Notes under the pieces: model-generated
What the model was told of the DNA's origin: nothing
The model's input: only the letters and a program-made list of their open reading frames with translations
Databases searched by the model: none
Program-made: the position numbers and the translations under genes
Part shown: piece after piece, positions 46,310 through 57,900 of the stretch
How positions within the stretch are numbered: position 1 is the first letter of the stretch
Layout of the letters: every line of letters begins with the position of its first letter
Assembly: GCA_949130495.1 (NCBI GenBank)
Contig: OX422207.1
Coordinates: 374,749,868-374,813,867, forward strand
Reading direction: 5' to 3'
DNA length: 64,000 nt
DNA from: Sambucus nigra
Lineage: Eukaryota > Streptophyta > Magnoliopsida > Dipsacales > Adoxaceae

Positions 46310-48094
46310 TGTTGGAATTTCAAAATATGATTTATTAATTAATTAATTTATATTATTGAGTTTTATTTTTGCAATTTAATTTAGTATTAATATTGTGTAA
46401 GTGAGTTTTTATTTATTATGTTTTTATATTGGGTATTCTAGAAGAGAGAGAGGGATATAAAGCAAAATGGGTGTAAATGAGGTGGGTTTGGTTTTAGTGT
46501 CCCACATATAAACTTTACAAGAAAGTGGAAAGGTATATAACTAAAAGATAAAATATGACTATTAGTCTTCTAGCATAGTGTTTGTGGTGGTGAAAAGCAT
46601 CATCAATCGCGACGCGCATCTGTGCAAAATGGCGCTTTGATGGCGTACTTGGCACGTGTGCATCGTTTCTCAGAGCGTGGGAGCCTAAATTTTTGTCAAA
46701 GTCAACCAGATGGCTATAAAAAAAGTTCCAGACCTTTATTTTGGACACCAAAAATTTATCTGTTCTCCTCTCTCCGTCCTCTACTTTTTGACATTATCAG
46801 GTTATCATTTCAGAGTGTTCTTGGTTTGATCAAACCGTACATAGTTTGAATAAAATAAAAAATATCACTGCATTGTATCCTGAAGGAAAATTTCTACTTC
46901 AACTCCATTGTGTACTCGCGAGTTTCATCCGAAAGGGGAGAAATATTGCCTAAAAGACAGCTTCCTAGAATTACTTTGCAGTAACTTGGATTCATAATTA
47001 TCATAATTCATTCATAAATTTTCAATAGTTTTAGGCAATATTACTTCTGAGAAAATTGAAGGAACTGTAACACAATCCGTCCAAGTTATGAGTCAAAATT
47101 TAGTTCGATCGGATCATTTTGATGGAGAAAATTTCACCAATTGGCAAGATAAAATCATGTTCTTTCTCACATCTCTTAAACTGACGTATATTCTTGATGA
47201 TGGTTTTGAAAATATTCCCGAACCCATACCCGAAGACACTAAAGATATAAAGCAAAAATGTATGAAGAGGAAAGAAGATGAATTCATGTGTCTAGGACAC
47301 ATTCTTAACGCTTTATCTTAAACTGTCTACAGTGTACATCAGATGATTTCTACGACAAAGGAATTATGGAAGGCATTGGAGAATAATTATCAAAATGAGG
47401 AAGTGAGTAACCGTAAGTTTCTTATTTCTAACTATATGAATTATAAAATGACTAATGATAAATCTGTCGTTGCGCAAGCCCATGGACTCCAACAAATAGT
47501 CGGTGATCTTAAAGCCGTCGGAATAAACCTTTAAGATGAATTTCAGGTGGGATGTTTGTTTCTAACTTCCTTCCACTTGGAATAGCTTTAAGAAGAAAAG
47601 TAATCATGATGAAAAGACGTACATAGTTGAATTCCTTTTTCTCTATCTTCATATTGAAGAAGATTCTCATATTCGAAAAAAGAAGGAAAATTAAAGTGAT
47701 AATCAATTTAAGGCAAATATGGTTGAGGATCAAATATCCAAAAGTGCCAAAGATTCCAAACTCAAAGCAAATAATGATTCAAATTTCAAGAAATAAGGTG
47801 CAAATAAAAAGAAGAAAGGTAAATGCTACTTTTGTAAAAAATGGGTCACTTTGCTCAAGAACGTCGACTTAAAAAGAAGTCATTCAAGGAAAAACAAGTG
47901 GAAAAGGAAACCAACAATGTTGAAGAACTTATTGCAGTGGTGTGTGAAGCAAATTCTGCAGATAATGAATGTGGATGATGGTTAGATACCGACGCAACTG
48001 TTCATATCTACAAAGATCGTTCTCTTTTCAAATATCAAGAGATCAATGAAAATAAAGTAAAAATAACGAATAACCTCCGCACCAAAGTAATTGA
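46310..48094 (+). mobile_element. 5' part of a Ty1/copia-type element
   Basis: A candidate LTR starts TGTTGGAATTTC at 46310 and is followed by TATA-like signals ('gatataaag' near 46453, 'gctataaaaaaag' near 46714-46726) and a pyrimidine-rich leader. Copia gag begins at 47088 and reading continues through a zinc knuckle to the start of the protease. At 48095 a CACTA terminus interrupts it. The 3' end of the copia element is not found in the window. The LTR/leader border (near 47035) is uncertain and no clear tRNA-Met PBS was seen. Confidence 0.6.
47088..48092 (+). pseudogene. Copia gag with zinc knuckle and protease start (broken)
   Basis: 47088-47321 gives FDGENFTNWQDKIMFFLTSLKL and ILDDGFENIPEPIPED, matching the Retrotran_gag/UBN2 family ('FDGxNFxRWxxKMxFFLTxLxV'). 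After a stop the next frame gives TTKELWKALENNYQNEE, SNYMNYKMTNDKSVVAQAH and LKAVGINL. A frameshifted part contains a zinc knuckle CYFC-x4-H in which the final Cys position is Arg. Then comes WWLDTDATVHIYKDRSLF, equivalent to the protease active site 'WxLDSGATxH', here D-T-D-A instead of D-S-G-A. Inactive. Confidence 0.8.
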
Positions 48095-49449
48095 CACTAC
48101 ATGAAAAAATACGTTTTGCGACACCTTTTAGCAACATCAATTTATTTTTGTCGTTGAAAGTGTACTTTTCACGATGTAAATTTAATTTTCCCACTAAAGG
48201 TATATATTCCACCTTCTATTTAACAACATGGGTTTTCACGACACCCCCAACATGCTGCAAAAGATCCGTAATTTTTTTGCAACATAGTAACATGCCATGA
48301 AAAAATAGTTTTACATTTGGCAACATGTTTTATGTCGCGGTACACATTTAGAAATTAAGGAGCCATAAATATAAGAAAAAAATTGGCGGTAGTAATTTTT
48401 CCCTTCCTGCTTATTTTCTTTTCACCATTCCTACCTTTTTCATTTTCTCAAAACCCTTTTAGTCAAAGAAACCCTCTAACTCTCTACTCTTTAAAACATA
48501 AAACCCTAAAAGCTTGGAATCCTCTACACGCTTGATATCCGATTCTTTGGTGTTTGTTCCTTTTTTTCTCTTTTTGGAAATCTCTACATGTAAAATCCTT
48601 AAGTTTCTTTATTTTCAAATTACTAGAATCCGCCCTTTGCTTTGCATGCCTTAATCCTTTTACTGTAAGAATTGTGTGTAAGCATATTCGACAATGAGTA
48701 AGTTTTGAGTTCAATTTTGAGGTCATTATTCACAACTACAATTTTATATTGTATTGGATTGAAATTTCTATTTATTATAATAATTTTCTTAAGGCTCCCA
48801 TTGCTATGATAATAGACTATAGTATTTCTGTGTTTATCTTTATTTATTAGGCTGATTAGTTAATAGTTATAGTTTAATTGTAGTGAAATGAAATTTATTT
48901 TTATTATACTCAATCTTAAATTTGAGTTAAAGTTTTTTTGACTTTGAGACTATTAGTTACCATCTAAAATTTGTGTCAAAGTGATGTATATAGTCGACGA
49001 TGGATTGAAATCTTTTTTTATTACATTTAATGAGAGGTAATTTTTGGACGTAAAACTTACTGTCTAGAACTTCCTAGAATAAATTTCAACTATCACGAGC
49101 ATATAAAGCAAATATTTTTGTGTGCATGCTATGTTTTATTTGAATGAAAGTATGTTTTTAGTTTAACTTTAAGGATGATTAGTTACCATTTATAATTTTA
49201 TTATATAATAGTCAGTGATTTGAAATTTCTGTTTATTATACTAAATTTTATCAAATTTGAATTAATGAGTTAGTAGAGAAAATTCTAAGTTGGATTTTAT
49301 TTGATATTGGCATATTAACATGTATTTCTGATTATGTATGTATGATTTGATTGGAAGCATGTATTAAGTTTGATTTTGTGGATGATTATTTATCAGTGCA
49401 AATTTGTGTTGGATTGAAATTATGTTTATTAAACTTAATGAACTCAATT

Positions 49450-49452
<3 letters not shown>

Positions 49453-49506
<54 letters not shown>
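49453..49506. repeat. (TA)n microsatellite, 54 bp
   Basis: Uninterrupted TA dinucleotides. Lies inside the proposed leader intron of the CACTA-type element. Confidence 0.95.
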
Positions 49507-49509
<3 letters not shown>

Positions 49510-49895
49510 CAATTTTTTGTTAACACCAGAACAAGTGAAGTACCCTTTCTATAATTTATTGCTTTCTTTAGATATGGGGAGATACCTTTTCGATTTAATA
49601 ATCAAAGCTCGTAATTTTTTGGTAGCCAATTTATTTGATTGTTGTATATATTATGATTTGATTTTAATAGTTATACTTATCTTGATTTGATATATGATGC
49701 CATTATTCTTTTGGTTTGAATAAAATTTCCTCTTTTAGATTTTGGTTTTCTTATGACTTCAATCATTTCCATCCTTTGAATTAACTCTTGATAGTAATTG
49801 TATTTTTTCGGTTGCATAAATCGACTCTTGATCCAAAATTATTTTATGCTATATATAAAATTTTATTTCAATTTGATTTGTCACAGGTTCAGAAA

Positions 49896-50204
49896 ATGGC
49901 CTCAACGAAAAAATGTTAGTTCAAACCTGGGTATACGACGAAAATGTTATCATATGAGAAGAAAAGAATGAAAACTATTGCTAACAAGCAACTGAAAATG
50001 AATGCTTTGGGGTTATATAAAGCTTTTAAATCTTTAATGTCTTCATTTGATAAGATCACCAAAACAATGTTGAGTAATAAGAAAAGAAGAACTACGAGAT
50101 GGGGAGATGATGAGGAGTATACACTATTGGAGGGTGAGGAATGTCTCAATTCAGTCGGTGACCACGATGCTAATGATGGTTATGAGTCTTTTGATCACCA
50201 ATGA
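49896..50204 (+). pseudogene. Small unrecognised ORF inside the CACTA-type element
   Basis: A possible start at 49896 (MASTKKC) meets a TAG after seven codons. The same frame then continues FKPGYTTK into an 86-codon open frame from 49944. The protein is Lys-rich at first, then acidic (RWGDDEEYTLLEGEEC). 'tgtcacag' before 49888 and 'atattttcag' at about 50331-50340 look like splice acceptors, so it may be one exon of a longer gene. No domain recognised; whether it is transposon-encoded or captured host sequence is open. Confidence covers the coding-like nature only. Confidence 0.35.
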
Positions 50205-50510
50205 AAAAGTTAATATATAAAATGCCTTTTTGTTATGTAATTTATAATTTTTTCTATTTATCATTTTAGTTAAGTTTCTCTCATTTCACTTATGTCTTAA
50301 TATCTTTTTACATTCCCAATCTTTTAATTTATATTTTCAGGTCACGCACATGAAGCCCACTCGCAAATCAACTCGTATTATGTGACACTTGTAGAGGAAG
50401 CAATTATAGATAAGGAGCCCAACTCAACAGGGGGAGGGGGGCATTTGACATTCAATTGGATATGTCCAACAATGCAAGCAATTATGGCATTACATTACAA
50501 TTGCTTGTAT

Positions 50511-50986
50511 TTTAGTAGTTGATATTTCTATATAATAATTTATGTCGGCCTCCTTTTATATTGAAGCAATACATCAAGTATTTAATTCCAATTTTAGAGT
50601 TTGTTAATTTATATAAAGTTACACTTTTATTACTTGATGAAATGAATCCTACTCGAATTTCTCTCGACTCAGTTTGGGAACTTGACTGAGTCTTAAATTC
50701 ACTTTGCCAATGTTGGTTTCTCAATGTATAAAATGATGGCAACTATTACAAGATGGTGGATACAATCTGTTGATGTCTAAAAACTTCTTTCTTCAAAATA
50801 CAAATAGCTTCTTAAATTCAAAATCTCGAATTTCGGGATGTATTGGTGATAACCGAATTTTGATTTAAGATCATTAAATATATCATGTTGCAAATTTTGT
50901 GTCTTCCAAATATAACACCAACTAAAAGTTTATAATTCTAACCAATCAAGAGATTTACTTCCAAAATCTGCATACAACACACGTGT
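50511..50986. other. Non-coding stretch between CACTA-type and Athila-like elements
   Basis: AT-rich, no feature recognised. The minus ORF 50512-50742 has no domain. Confidence 0.4.
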
Positions 50987-52380
50987 TGTCAATTTTTATA
51001 TAATACCGCAAGTGCACGAGCTATTATAAAATAGTGAGTCTAAGTACGGGTCGAACTCACAGAGATTTATCAATTTTAACTTTTAAAAGAATTGCAACTG
51101 TCCAGCTAGATAAAATGGTGTGGAGAATAATTTTGAACCTAAATAAAAGCAACTACGATAAATGAGAGTAACACAAGAGATTTATAAACAATTAGGATTC
51201 GGGGTCCATTTATCACGTAACTAATATTGCACACTAATTTAATGTTGTCATTCCCTTTCTATAACTCAAATTAAACCGACTCTCCTCGCATTTAATTCGA
51301 AAAATAAAACATTATGTTCAAAATAATTTTTAACGTCTCTAATAGATGGCTAAAATCCCTATTCCCTTAGAAAATACAAGTTTTAAAGTTCACAAATATA
51401 TTTAAGCATGGACTATCAAAACAATCAAAGTGCAAGCATAATCCATAAAAAATTACTATTTTTAAATCTCAAAACTTGATTGACAACAACTTTGAAGGTT
51501 TTCAAACACTCTCGTGTCATTTTTAAATGAATACCGAATCTTTGATAATAATTAAAACAAGTAAGGAATAAGCAACAATCAAATTAACGTGACAATATTA
51601 GCTAATTACGATAACTTCACCCTACTCCTAATATAAGAATAAAACTACCATAATAAAAGATAAATTGCAAGAATAAGTGAAGATTTTCAGTAATAAATCA
51701 AACTTACAATAAGTTCTCTCACAATAATCTTCAATCCTTTAAACAAAATGATAAAAATTTGGCCCTCAAATTTATTACAATCACTTAAAGTTGCTCCCCG
51801 AAATTCCTCTCAAATTGTGATCCTAGGAGTCCTTTTTATAGGACAAGTGGTGAGGTATTTGAGTTGTGATGGGACTTTCCCTGATTGACCGAATAGTGTT
51901 GGTAGTTATTTCTTCACCACTTTAATCTTCGGATCGGGATAAGGGACCGAATTTCCCCCTACTCGAAAAGTCTTATCTTTTTTTACTGAACACGCAAGCC
52001 CAATTTCGTCCAAATCGAAGCATAAAAATTTCTAGACTTTTTTTATGATTTCACAAGTGTAAAAACAACGTTTTTTCGAACGACCGTAAAAATCATAAAT
52101 TTCATGCCTTTTTCGAGTTGACCCTCAATTTTCACCAAATTACATCATTACCTACAAAATTTTCACAAGGCAACTTTTTCCACAAATTAGCACAAGAATA
52201 TTATAAAATTATCGAAATGCCTATTTTTGACTTAGAATTGTCGTTTTTAATTCAAGTTCAATTATTCTCACATTTTTCCTGTTTTTAATAAAATAATCCT
52301 AAGAACTTATTAAATAAACTAATATGGGACTAACAAAGTATAAATTCAAGTATAAAATATACAAAATAATGCACTCATCA
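50987..52380 (-). mobile_element. Athila-like LTR, left copy (1394 bp)
   Basis: Minus strand starts TGATGAGTGCATT after the PPT-like 'ggtttgggggtatt' and ends AATTGACA at 50987. The 3' part reads 'cccgtacttagactcac', then 'gtgcacttgcggtat', typical of Athila/Tat LTR ends. The region 51780-51980 contains 'cggatcgggataagggaccg'. Confidence 0.8.
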
Positions 52381-54461
52381 AATACCCCCAAACCTAAACT
52401 TTGTTAGTCCTCAAGCAAAACTATTTTTTTTAAAATCTAACTCAATTTCGTAGGAATCACGATTGCACTTAGCATGTGCAACAAGCCGTTAAACTCCTAG
52501 GTTACCCTAGTGGACGAGTTTTGTCTCGTGAGGGTTTGCAGTGAATAAACCCACAAAATTTAAAAACTTGACTCAATACAAAAGACTTAAAAGTAGAATA
52601 ACCAAGTTTGAATGCAAACTTCATAAATATAGTAGAACTTCACTTTTCAATCTCAACTTATCGTGTGCGTGTGCATAGCCAATATAATCGTCCATTTGAA
52701 AAGATTTGATTGTTATATTTTTTATCCAAAAGTTCACCTTTATTTCAAAATCTCATGGAATGCACTCACAATCGAACACTCGAAAGTGAATTATTTTCTC
52801 TCGGTAAATGTGAATAAAAAAGTAAGTTTAGATGAGAAAATTTCACATATACATGATCGAAAATAGACTTTGTTTTTTATAATTGATGAATGTGATCTCA
52901 TAAACGAAAAATTGATTACTTTTTGAAAAGATTGAATTGCACCATAGATCCTATTCATAAACGACATTATAACTAACTTCACTTGAGATCGATTGGAACT
53001 TTCTTTGGTTGTATTGTAGGCTCGGGTTTGGCTAGAAAGAATGTTTTTTTAGTTTAAAATTTCTAAAAATATAAAGTTTTTTCGGTATTTTGACTTTTAG
53101 GCAATTTTTCATCCAACCTCCAATTTTTTTTCATCTTATTCTTTTCGGCTCACATTTTTTTCATCCTTTTTTTCTTCCCCTTTTTTTATTTTTATTTTTA
53201 CACATCATTCTTGCAACCTCCTTTTCTTTTAGCCTTTTTCCTACAGTAATTTCACCATAGAATTCTCAGAAATTAGGTATGGCCTTTTTGCTTTTCGGGG
53301 CTTTTAACTCCCGATTGAAGCTCGGTAGGATAATGGGTTTTCAACAAAAGGCTTATTTTATTTTTAGCTTAAATGGGCTTGCAACGGAATAATATAAAAA
53401 TGGTGGAGTTAGGCTTAATTTTGGGTTTCAAACGATGGCCTAATCTCATTTCTCAAGTTTCGTTGAGTTCATTTGTGTCTCAAGATGACTTACTAAGACT
53501 TCTAGTGCTTAAGATTCACATTTCGACCTTTTGTTTACACTAATTGAACAAAACAAAGAATTTAAGATCATCAACGAATTTAACACTAAAGGAAAGTTTG
53601 AGTTATCTTAACTCGGATTGATTTAAATCTCTCGGAAATGATGAATGACACAAAAATTTCACCGCGCTAAAATCTCCAAATTTATTCGTTAAGCATATTA
53701 ACTATCACCTCAATATCCATATTTGATCATATTGTAGGGCTAATGTGTAAAAATTTCCATAAGTTGAAAGATCAATGAATTAATTATATATTAAGAAGTC
53801 GTTTCAACACTCAATTAAATTGAAAATCTTTTTGAATTTTTAAAATTTTTCTGATTTTTTTCCAAAAATATCGTCCTTACCCCCAAATCTAAATTTTACA
53901 TTATCCTCAATGTATACTCAAATAAAAATATGAACAAAGAAAATAATGTAAAGAAGTTAAATGATGATACATGTCAATTAAAAAAATAACAAAAATAAAA
54001 TAAAAAAATACATAAATAATATACAAACCCATGACAATTACCATTATCACCATAAATTAATACTCGAAATAGTTGTGGGTCATTCCAATTAATAAACTTT
54101 ATAGCACTAAATGTCAAAATATCGTAAATTTGAGAGTATAACCGCACAATACAAATTTCAACTATAAATCTATGGTCATAATGTTGCGTACCGATATCAT
54201 CAATAATAAAAAAAATTTGAATCGTATGAATCATATGTTGATGCATCACATGAGGGTATCAAATTACAATAAGGATCCAAATATTTAATAGTCACGTAAA
54301 ATTGGGGATGCATACTCCACTCCTAAATGTGATACTTTATGGAAAGCGCAGGAAGACGAGGTATAGTGGGGCAATATGCTTTTTTCATAAAAAATAGGGG
54401 GACCATCATTATTACTTGAAGTATCACTAAAATCGGATGGCGAATCCTAAAATAAATTTTT

Positions 54462-54713
54462 TCACATATAAAAAGAATCAACATTTTTCTCAATTAAATT
54501 AGGAGAAAAATCTCGATAAAAATCAACATCAAAATCGTCACAAGTATTACATGTGCCAAGATTGTAAATTTTTTTCTCCTCACAATCTTGATTATCCCCG
54601 CTTAATTCGTGATTATTTTTAGCAATAGCATAATTATACCGTTTGTTTACCTCTTTCCAATTGATACACTTTGGTGGACAAATAGTAATTAAAGGGGTTG
54701 GATTGTCATCCAT
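54462..54713 (-). CDS. Unrecognised 83-codon ORF in non-autonomous element
   Basis: Starts MDDNPTPLITICPPKCINW and is Asn/Asp/Cys-rich with CNTCDDFDVDF. No family recognised. Composition and a distinct N-terminus look protein-like rather than random, and the minus-strand sequence just past its stop still reads as coding-like in the other frames (about 54300-54460), so it may be the intact start of a longer decayed gene. The start lies about 33 nt from the MITE's left target duplication, so its upstream sequence is cut by that insertion. Confidence 0.3.
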   Translation of the reverse strand: MDDNPTPLITICPPKCINWKEVNKRYNYAIAKNNHELSGDNQDCEEKKIYNLGTCNTCDDFDVDFYRDFSPNLIEKNVDSFYM

Positions 54714-54753
54714 ACCTCCTTTAATTTTTAAAATGATTACTGACCCATCTGAC

Positions 54754-55088
54754 TAGGGTAATATTTTTTTTCGAACTTTCGATTTTTTCGATTTTCGATC
54801 CGATTTTTTCTGAATTTGGAATGAAATTTTAGTTTGTCGATTTTCGAGTTTTCCGAAAAAAGTTAGATCGGAGATCGAAAATAATTTTGAATTTTCGATT
54901 TTTCGATTCTTTTGATCCGATTTTCAAAAACTATGTCGATTCGATTTTTTGAATTTTTTTTGAATTCAATTTTATTACTTTTCCGAAAAATCGGATCGGA
55001 AATAGGAATAATTATTTTATTTTCGAAAAAATCGAATTTTTTTTCGAAGAGGCATTTTTCGATCCGATCCGGCCGAAACACAACCCTA
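54754..55088. mobile_element. hAT-type MITE with 8-bp target duplication
   Basis: Flanked by catctgac (54746-54753) and catatgac (55089-55096), an 8-bp direct repeat with one mismatch, as hAT elements make. Ends TAGGGTAATATT and AACACAACCCTA form short inverted repeats. The 335-bp body consists of alternating 'tttcgattttt' and 'cgatccgatttt' words and their complements, so it folds on itself. The ORFs found on both strands here are by-products of this self-complementary sequence. Confidence 0.7.
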
Positions 55089-55733
55089 CATATGACTCAA
55101 ATTGAAATACGTAGTCATCTAAATTTTTAGTATTTTGTAAAAATACGTCCACAGAATAAAGGAATATGTGAAAGATGAGAGGATAATAATATGAGGATCA
55201 CCCATTGTAATTTACAACGAATGTTTTTTTTTTGGAGATTTTTTTAGCATACAAAGTCAATTATAACTGACTCAAAACCACGTAAATTAACATAAAGCCA
55301 TTTTAATTTTTGTAACGAGACATCTTCTACTCTTTGACAAAGGAGAATTTAAAAGACAACCAACTACGATTATCGCCTCAAATTCTGATTTTACCTCCAG
55401 GTGGGTGATCGGTACGAAGAGTCATTATAAACCACCAATCCTAGACAAGGTAAAACGGAATCCATTTGACAAGTTCGCGTTGGGGTAGCTTTTAATTCTA
55501 GTATTGTTAAGAGTTTTTCTACGAGTTTGTGATCCCCTAAGGCCAACGTCTACTTGATTTTAAATTAAATGTGATGACTCAGGATATGCAAATAATTGGT
55601 TAATTAGTGATTTTTTTATTTTATTTTCGTATTTTTTAAATTCTTTTTACGAAATTCTTACTAAAAAAAATGCAAAAAGTAAAAAAGAAAACTAGCCCGA
55701 AAGTTACAATTTCTTTTAAAAACAATTGTCAAA

Positions 55734-55751
55734 TTCTCGGCAACGGCGCCA
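55734..55751 (-). other. tRNA-Asp-type PBS of Athila-like element (minus)
   Basis: The minus strand reads TGGCGCCGTTGCCGAGAA. It matches the reverse complement of the plant tRNA-Asp 3' end (TGGCGCCGTTGCCGGGGA) at 16 of 18 positions. Confidence 0.85.
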
Positions 55752-55761
55752 AAAACTTATT

Positions 55762-57180
55762 TATCAATTTATTAAATACCGCAAGTGCACGGGCTATTAT
55801 AGAATAACGAGTGTAAGTACGGGTCGAACCCACAGAGATTTGTCAATTTTAACTTTTAAAAGAATTACAACTGTCTAACTAGATAAAATGGTGTAGAGAA
55901 TAATTATGAACTACACTAAATAAAAGGAACTGCAATAAATGAGAGTAACACAAAATATTTATAAACAATTAGGATTCGGGGTCCATTTATCACATAACTA
56001 ATATTGCACACTAATTTAATATTGTCATTCCCTTTTTATAACTCAAATTAAACCGACTCTCGTCGCGTTTAATTTGAAAAATAAAATGTTATGTTCAAAA
56101 TAATTTTAACGTCTCTAATAGACCACTAAAATCCTTATTCCCTTAAAAATGCAAGTTTTAAAGTTCACAAATGTATTTAAGCATGGAGTATCAAAACAGT
56201 CAAAGAGCAAGCATAATCCATAAAAAAATACTATTTTTAAATCTCAAAACTTGATTGACAAAACAATTTTGAAGGTTTTAAAACGCACTCTTGTGTCGTT
56301 TTAAAATGAATGTCGAATCCTTGATAACAATTAAAACAAGTAGGGAATAAGCAACAATTCAATTAATGTGATAGTATTATCTAACTATGATGAACTTCAC
56401 CCTACTCTAAATATAAGAATCAAGCTACCATATTGAAAGAGAAACTTCAAGAATAAGTGGAGATTTTCATTAATAAATCAGAATAAGTTGAGATTTTCAT
56501 TAATAAATCAAACTTACAAAAAGTTATCTCACAATAATCTTCAATCCTCTAAACAAAATGGCCCTCAAATTTATTACAATCACTCAAAGTTGCTCCCCAA
56601 AATTCCTCTCCTAAATTATGAGTCTAAGGGTACTTTTTATAGGACAAGTGGTGAGGTATTTGAGTTGTGGTGGGACTCTCACTGATTGTCCGAATAGTGT
56701 TGGTAGCTATCTCTCTACCTCTTTAATCTTTGGATCGGGATAAGGGGCCGAATTTCCCCCCGCTTGAAAAGTCTTATATTTTCTTACTGAACATGCACGC
56801 CGAATTTCGTCCAAATCGGAGCATAAAAATTTCTAGACTTTTTTTATAATTCCACGTGTAATAACAACGCTTTTTTGAACGATCGCAAAAATCAATTTTT
56901 TCACGCCTTTTTCGAGTTGACCATCAATTTGCACCAAATTTCATCATTACCTACAAAGTTTTCACGAAGAAACTTTTTTCACAAATTAGCACAAGAATAT
57001 TATAAAAATATCGAAGTGCCCATTTTTTACTTAGCAGTGCCGTTTTTAATTCAAGTTCAACCATTCTCACATTTTTCCCTCTTTTTAATCAAATAGTCCT
57101 AAGAACTTATTAAATAAACTAAAATTAGACTAACAAAATATAAATTCGGGTATAAAATATACAAAATAATGCCCTTGTCA
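55762..57180 (-). mobile_element. Athila-like LTR, right (shared) copy (1419 bp)
   Basis: Homologous to 50987-52380 over its whole length. Contains its own 30-bp duplication ('gaataagt.gagattttcat' at 56451-56480 and 56481-56510). Followed on the minus strand by the PBS and preceded by PPT-like 'aggtttgagagtatt'. Confidence 0.8.
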
Positions 57181-57386
57181 AATACTCTCAAACCTAAATT
57201 TTGCTAGTCCTCGAGCGAAACTATTTTTTTAAAATCTAACCCACTTTCATAGGAATCACAATTGCACTCAACATGTGCAACAAGTCGTTAACCCCCTAGG
57301 TTACCCTAAGGCACGAGTTTTATCTCATGAGGGTTTGAAGTGAATATACCCACAAAATTAAAAAACTTGACTCAATACAAAAGACT
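57181..57386 (-). mobile_element. 3' internal end of a second Athila-like copy
   Basis: Homologous to 52381-52587 ('ccc.caaacctaaa.tttg.tagtcctc', 'gtgcaacaag.cgttaa', 'acttgactcaatacaaaaga'). Interrupted at 57386 by the Tat-like LTR; the left copy continues as 'cttaaaagtag' at this point. Confidence 0.75.
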
Positions 57387-57836
57387 TGTTGATACCAAAA
57401 ATTATTTACTCATATAGACCAATAAGAAACGGAAACATGTCGTCGAACATGGCAGAAATCCTAGTCATCAAGATATAGACTCGTCGACCAACATGCAGAA
57501 TGATGACCAACAGGGTCAACAAAGCGCCAATAGCCATGTACATTGTGAACGCCATGTACTGATGCAAATGCTTAATTTATAAAGGTATTCCATACTTTTA
57601 CATTTCACCTATTTATCTCCTTATAAGACTATAAATACATTGTAATCCCTTCATTAAGCCCAAGTTAAAACCATTCAAACACGAGAGGCAACATAGAATA
57701 CAAGGCCATAAGAAATACAATGGACGTAGGCTTTTCCCTTATAGCTAAACCACTTTAAAAACCTTTGTGTCTCTTTTACATATCTTTATCCGTGATTAAA
57801 TAATTAGACCTTGTATAGTTTTTTATATCAATAGAT

Positions 57837-57854
57837 TGGCGCCGTCTCTAGGAA
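57837..57854 (+). other. PBS of the Tat-like element
   Basis: TGGCGCCGTCTCTAGGAA, six bases after the LTR's terminal CA. Matches the form usual in Tat-like elements (TGGCGCCGTCTGTGGGAA from memory). Confidence 0.75.
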
Positions 57855-57900
57855 CGTATTTCTAAACTTTTTCACTCATTCTTTTATCAACATTCCAAAA

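Larger units (their letters stand above)
48095..50510 (+). mobile_element. CACTA (En/Spm)-type element or fragment; right end not found
   Basis: Starts CACTACATGAAAAAATACGT, a close match to the En/Spm terminus CACTACAAGAAAAA. It is followed by subterminal words typical of such elements: gcgacacc, agcaacat, cacgacac, gcaacat and ggcaacat (48115-48335). The three bases before it are 'tga'. A pyrimidine-rich leader, a possible intron (about 48674-49886) and a small ORF follow. A convincing GTAGTG right end could not be placed; 'tagtagttga' at 50510-50519 is only a weak candidate, so the right border is arbitrary. Confidence 0.55.
52381..55733 (-). mobile_element. Internal region of non-autonomous Athila-like element
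   Basis: 3.35 kb without any gag, PR, RT or INT motif. The part next to the left LTR (52381-53300) is homologous to 1-1146 (reverse complement). The part near the PBS (55100-55733) is AT-rich non-coding. One short ORF (54462-54713, minus) is unrecognised. A MITE lies at 54754-55088. Such elements depend on proteins of a relative for movement. Confidence 0.7.
50987..57386 (-). mobile_element. Non-autonomous Athila-like elements sharing an LTR (minus strand)
   Basis: Read on the minus strand: 3' internal end with PPT (57386-57181), LTR (57180-55762), PBS (55751-55734), internal region without gag or pol (55733-52381), LTR (52380-50987). The two LTRs agree at about nine of ten positions by eye. 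Because internal sequence lies on both sides of the right LTR, this is not a simple insertion but at least two element copies sharing one LTR. The right copy is interrupted by a Tat-like LTR at 57387. Confidence 0.75.

Noticed and set aside
50510..50519. 'tagtagttga' as right end and TGA target duplication of the CACTA element
   Set aside because: Only partial match to GTAGTG, and the copia reading frame does not resume after it.
54863..55130. Two overlapping 72-codon ORFs on opposite strands
   Set aside because: Both arise from the self-complementary 'tttcga' repeats of the MITE at 54754-55088.
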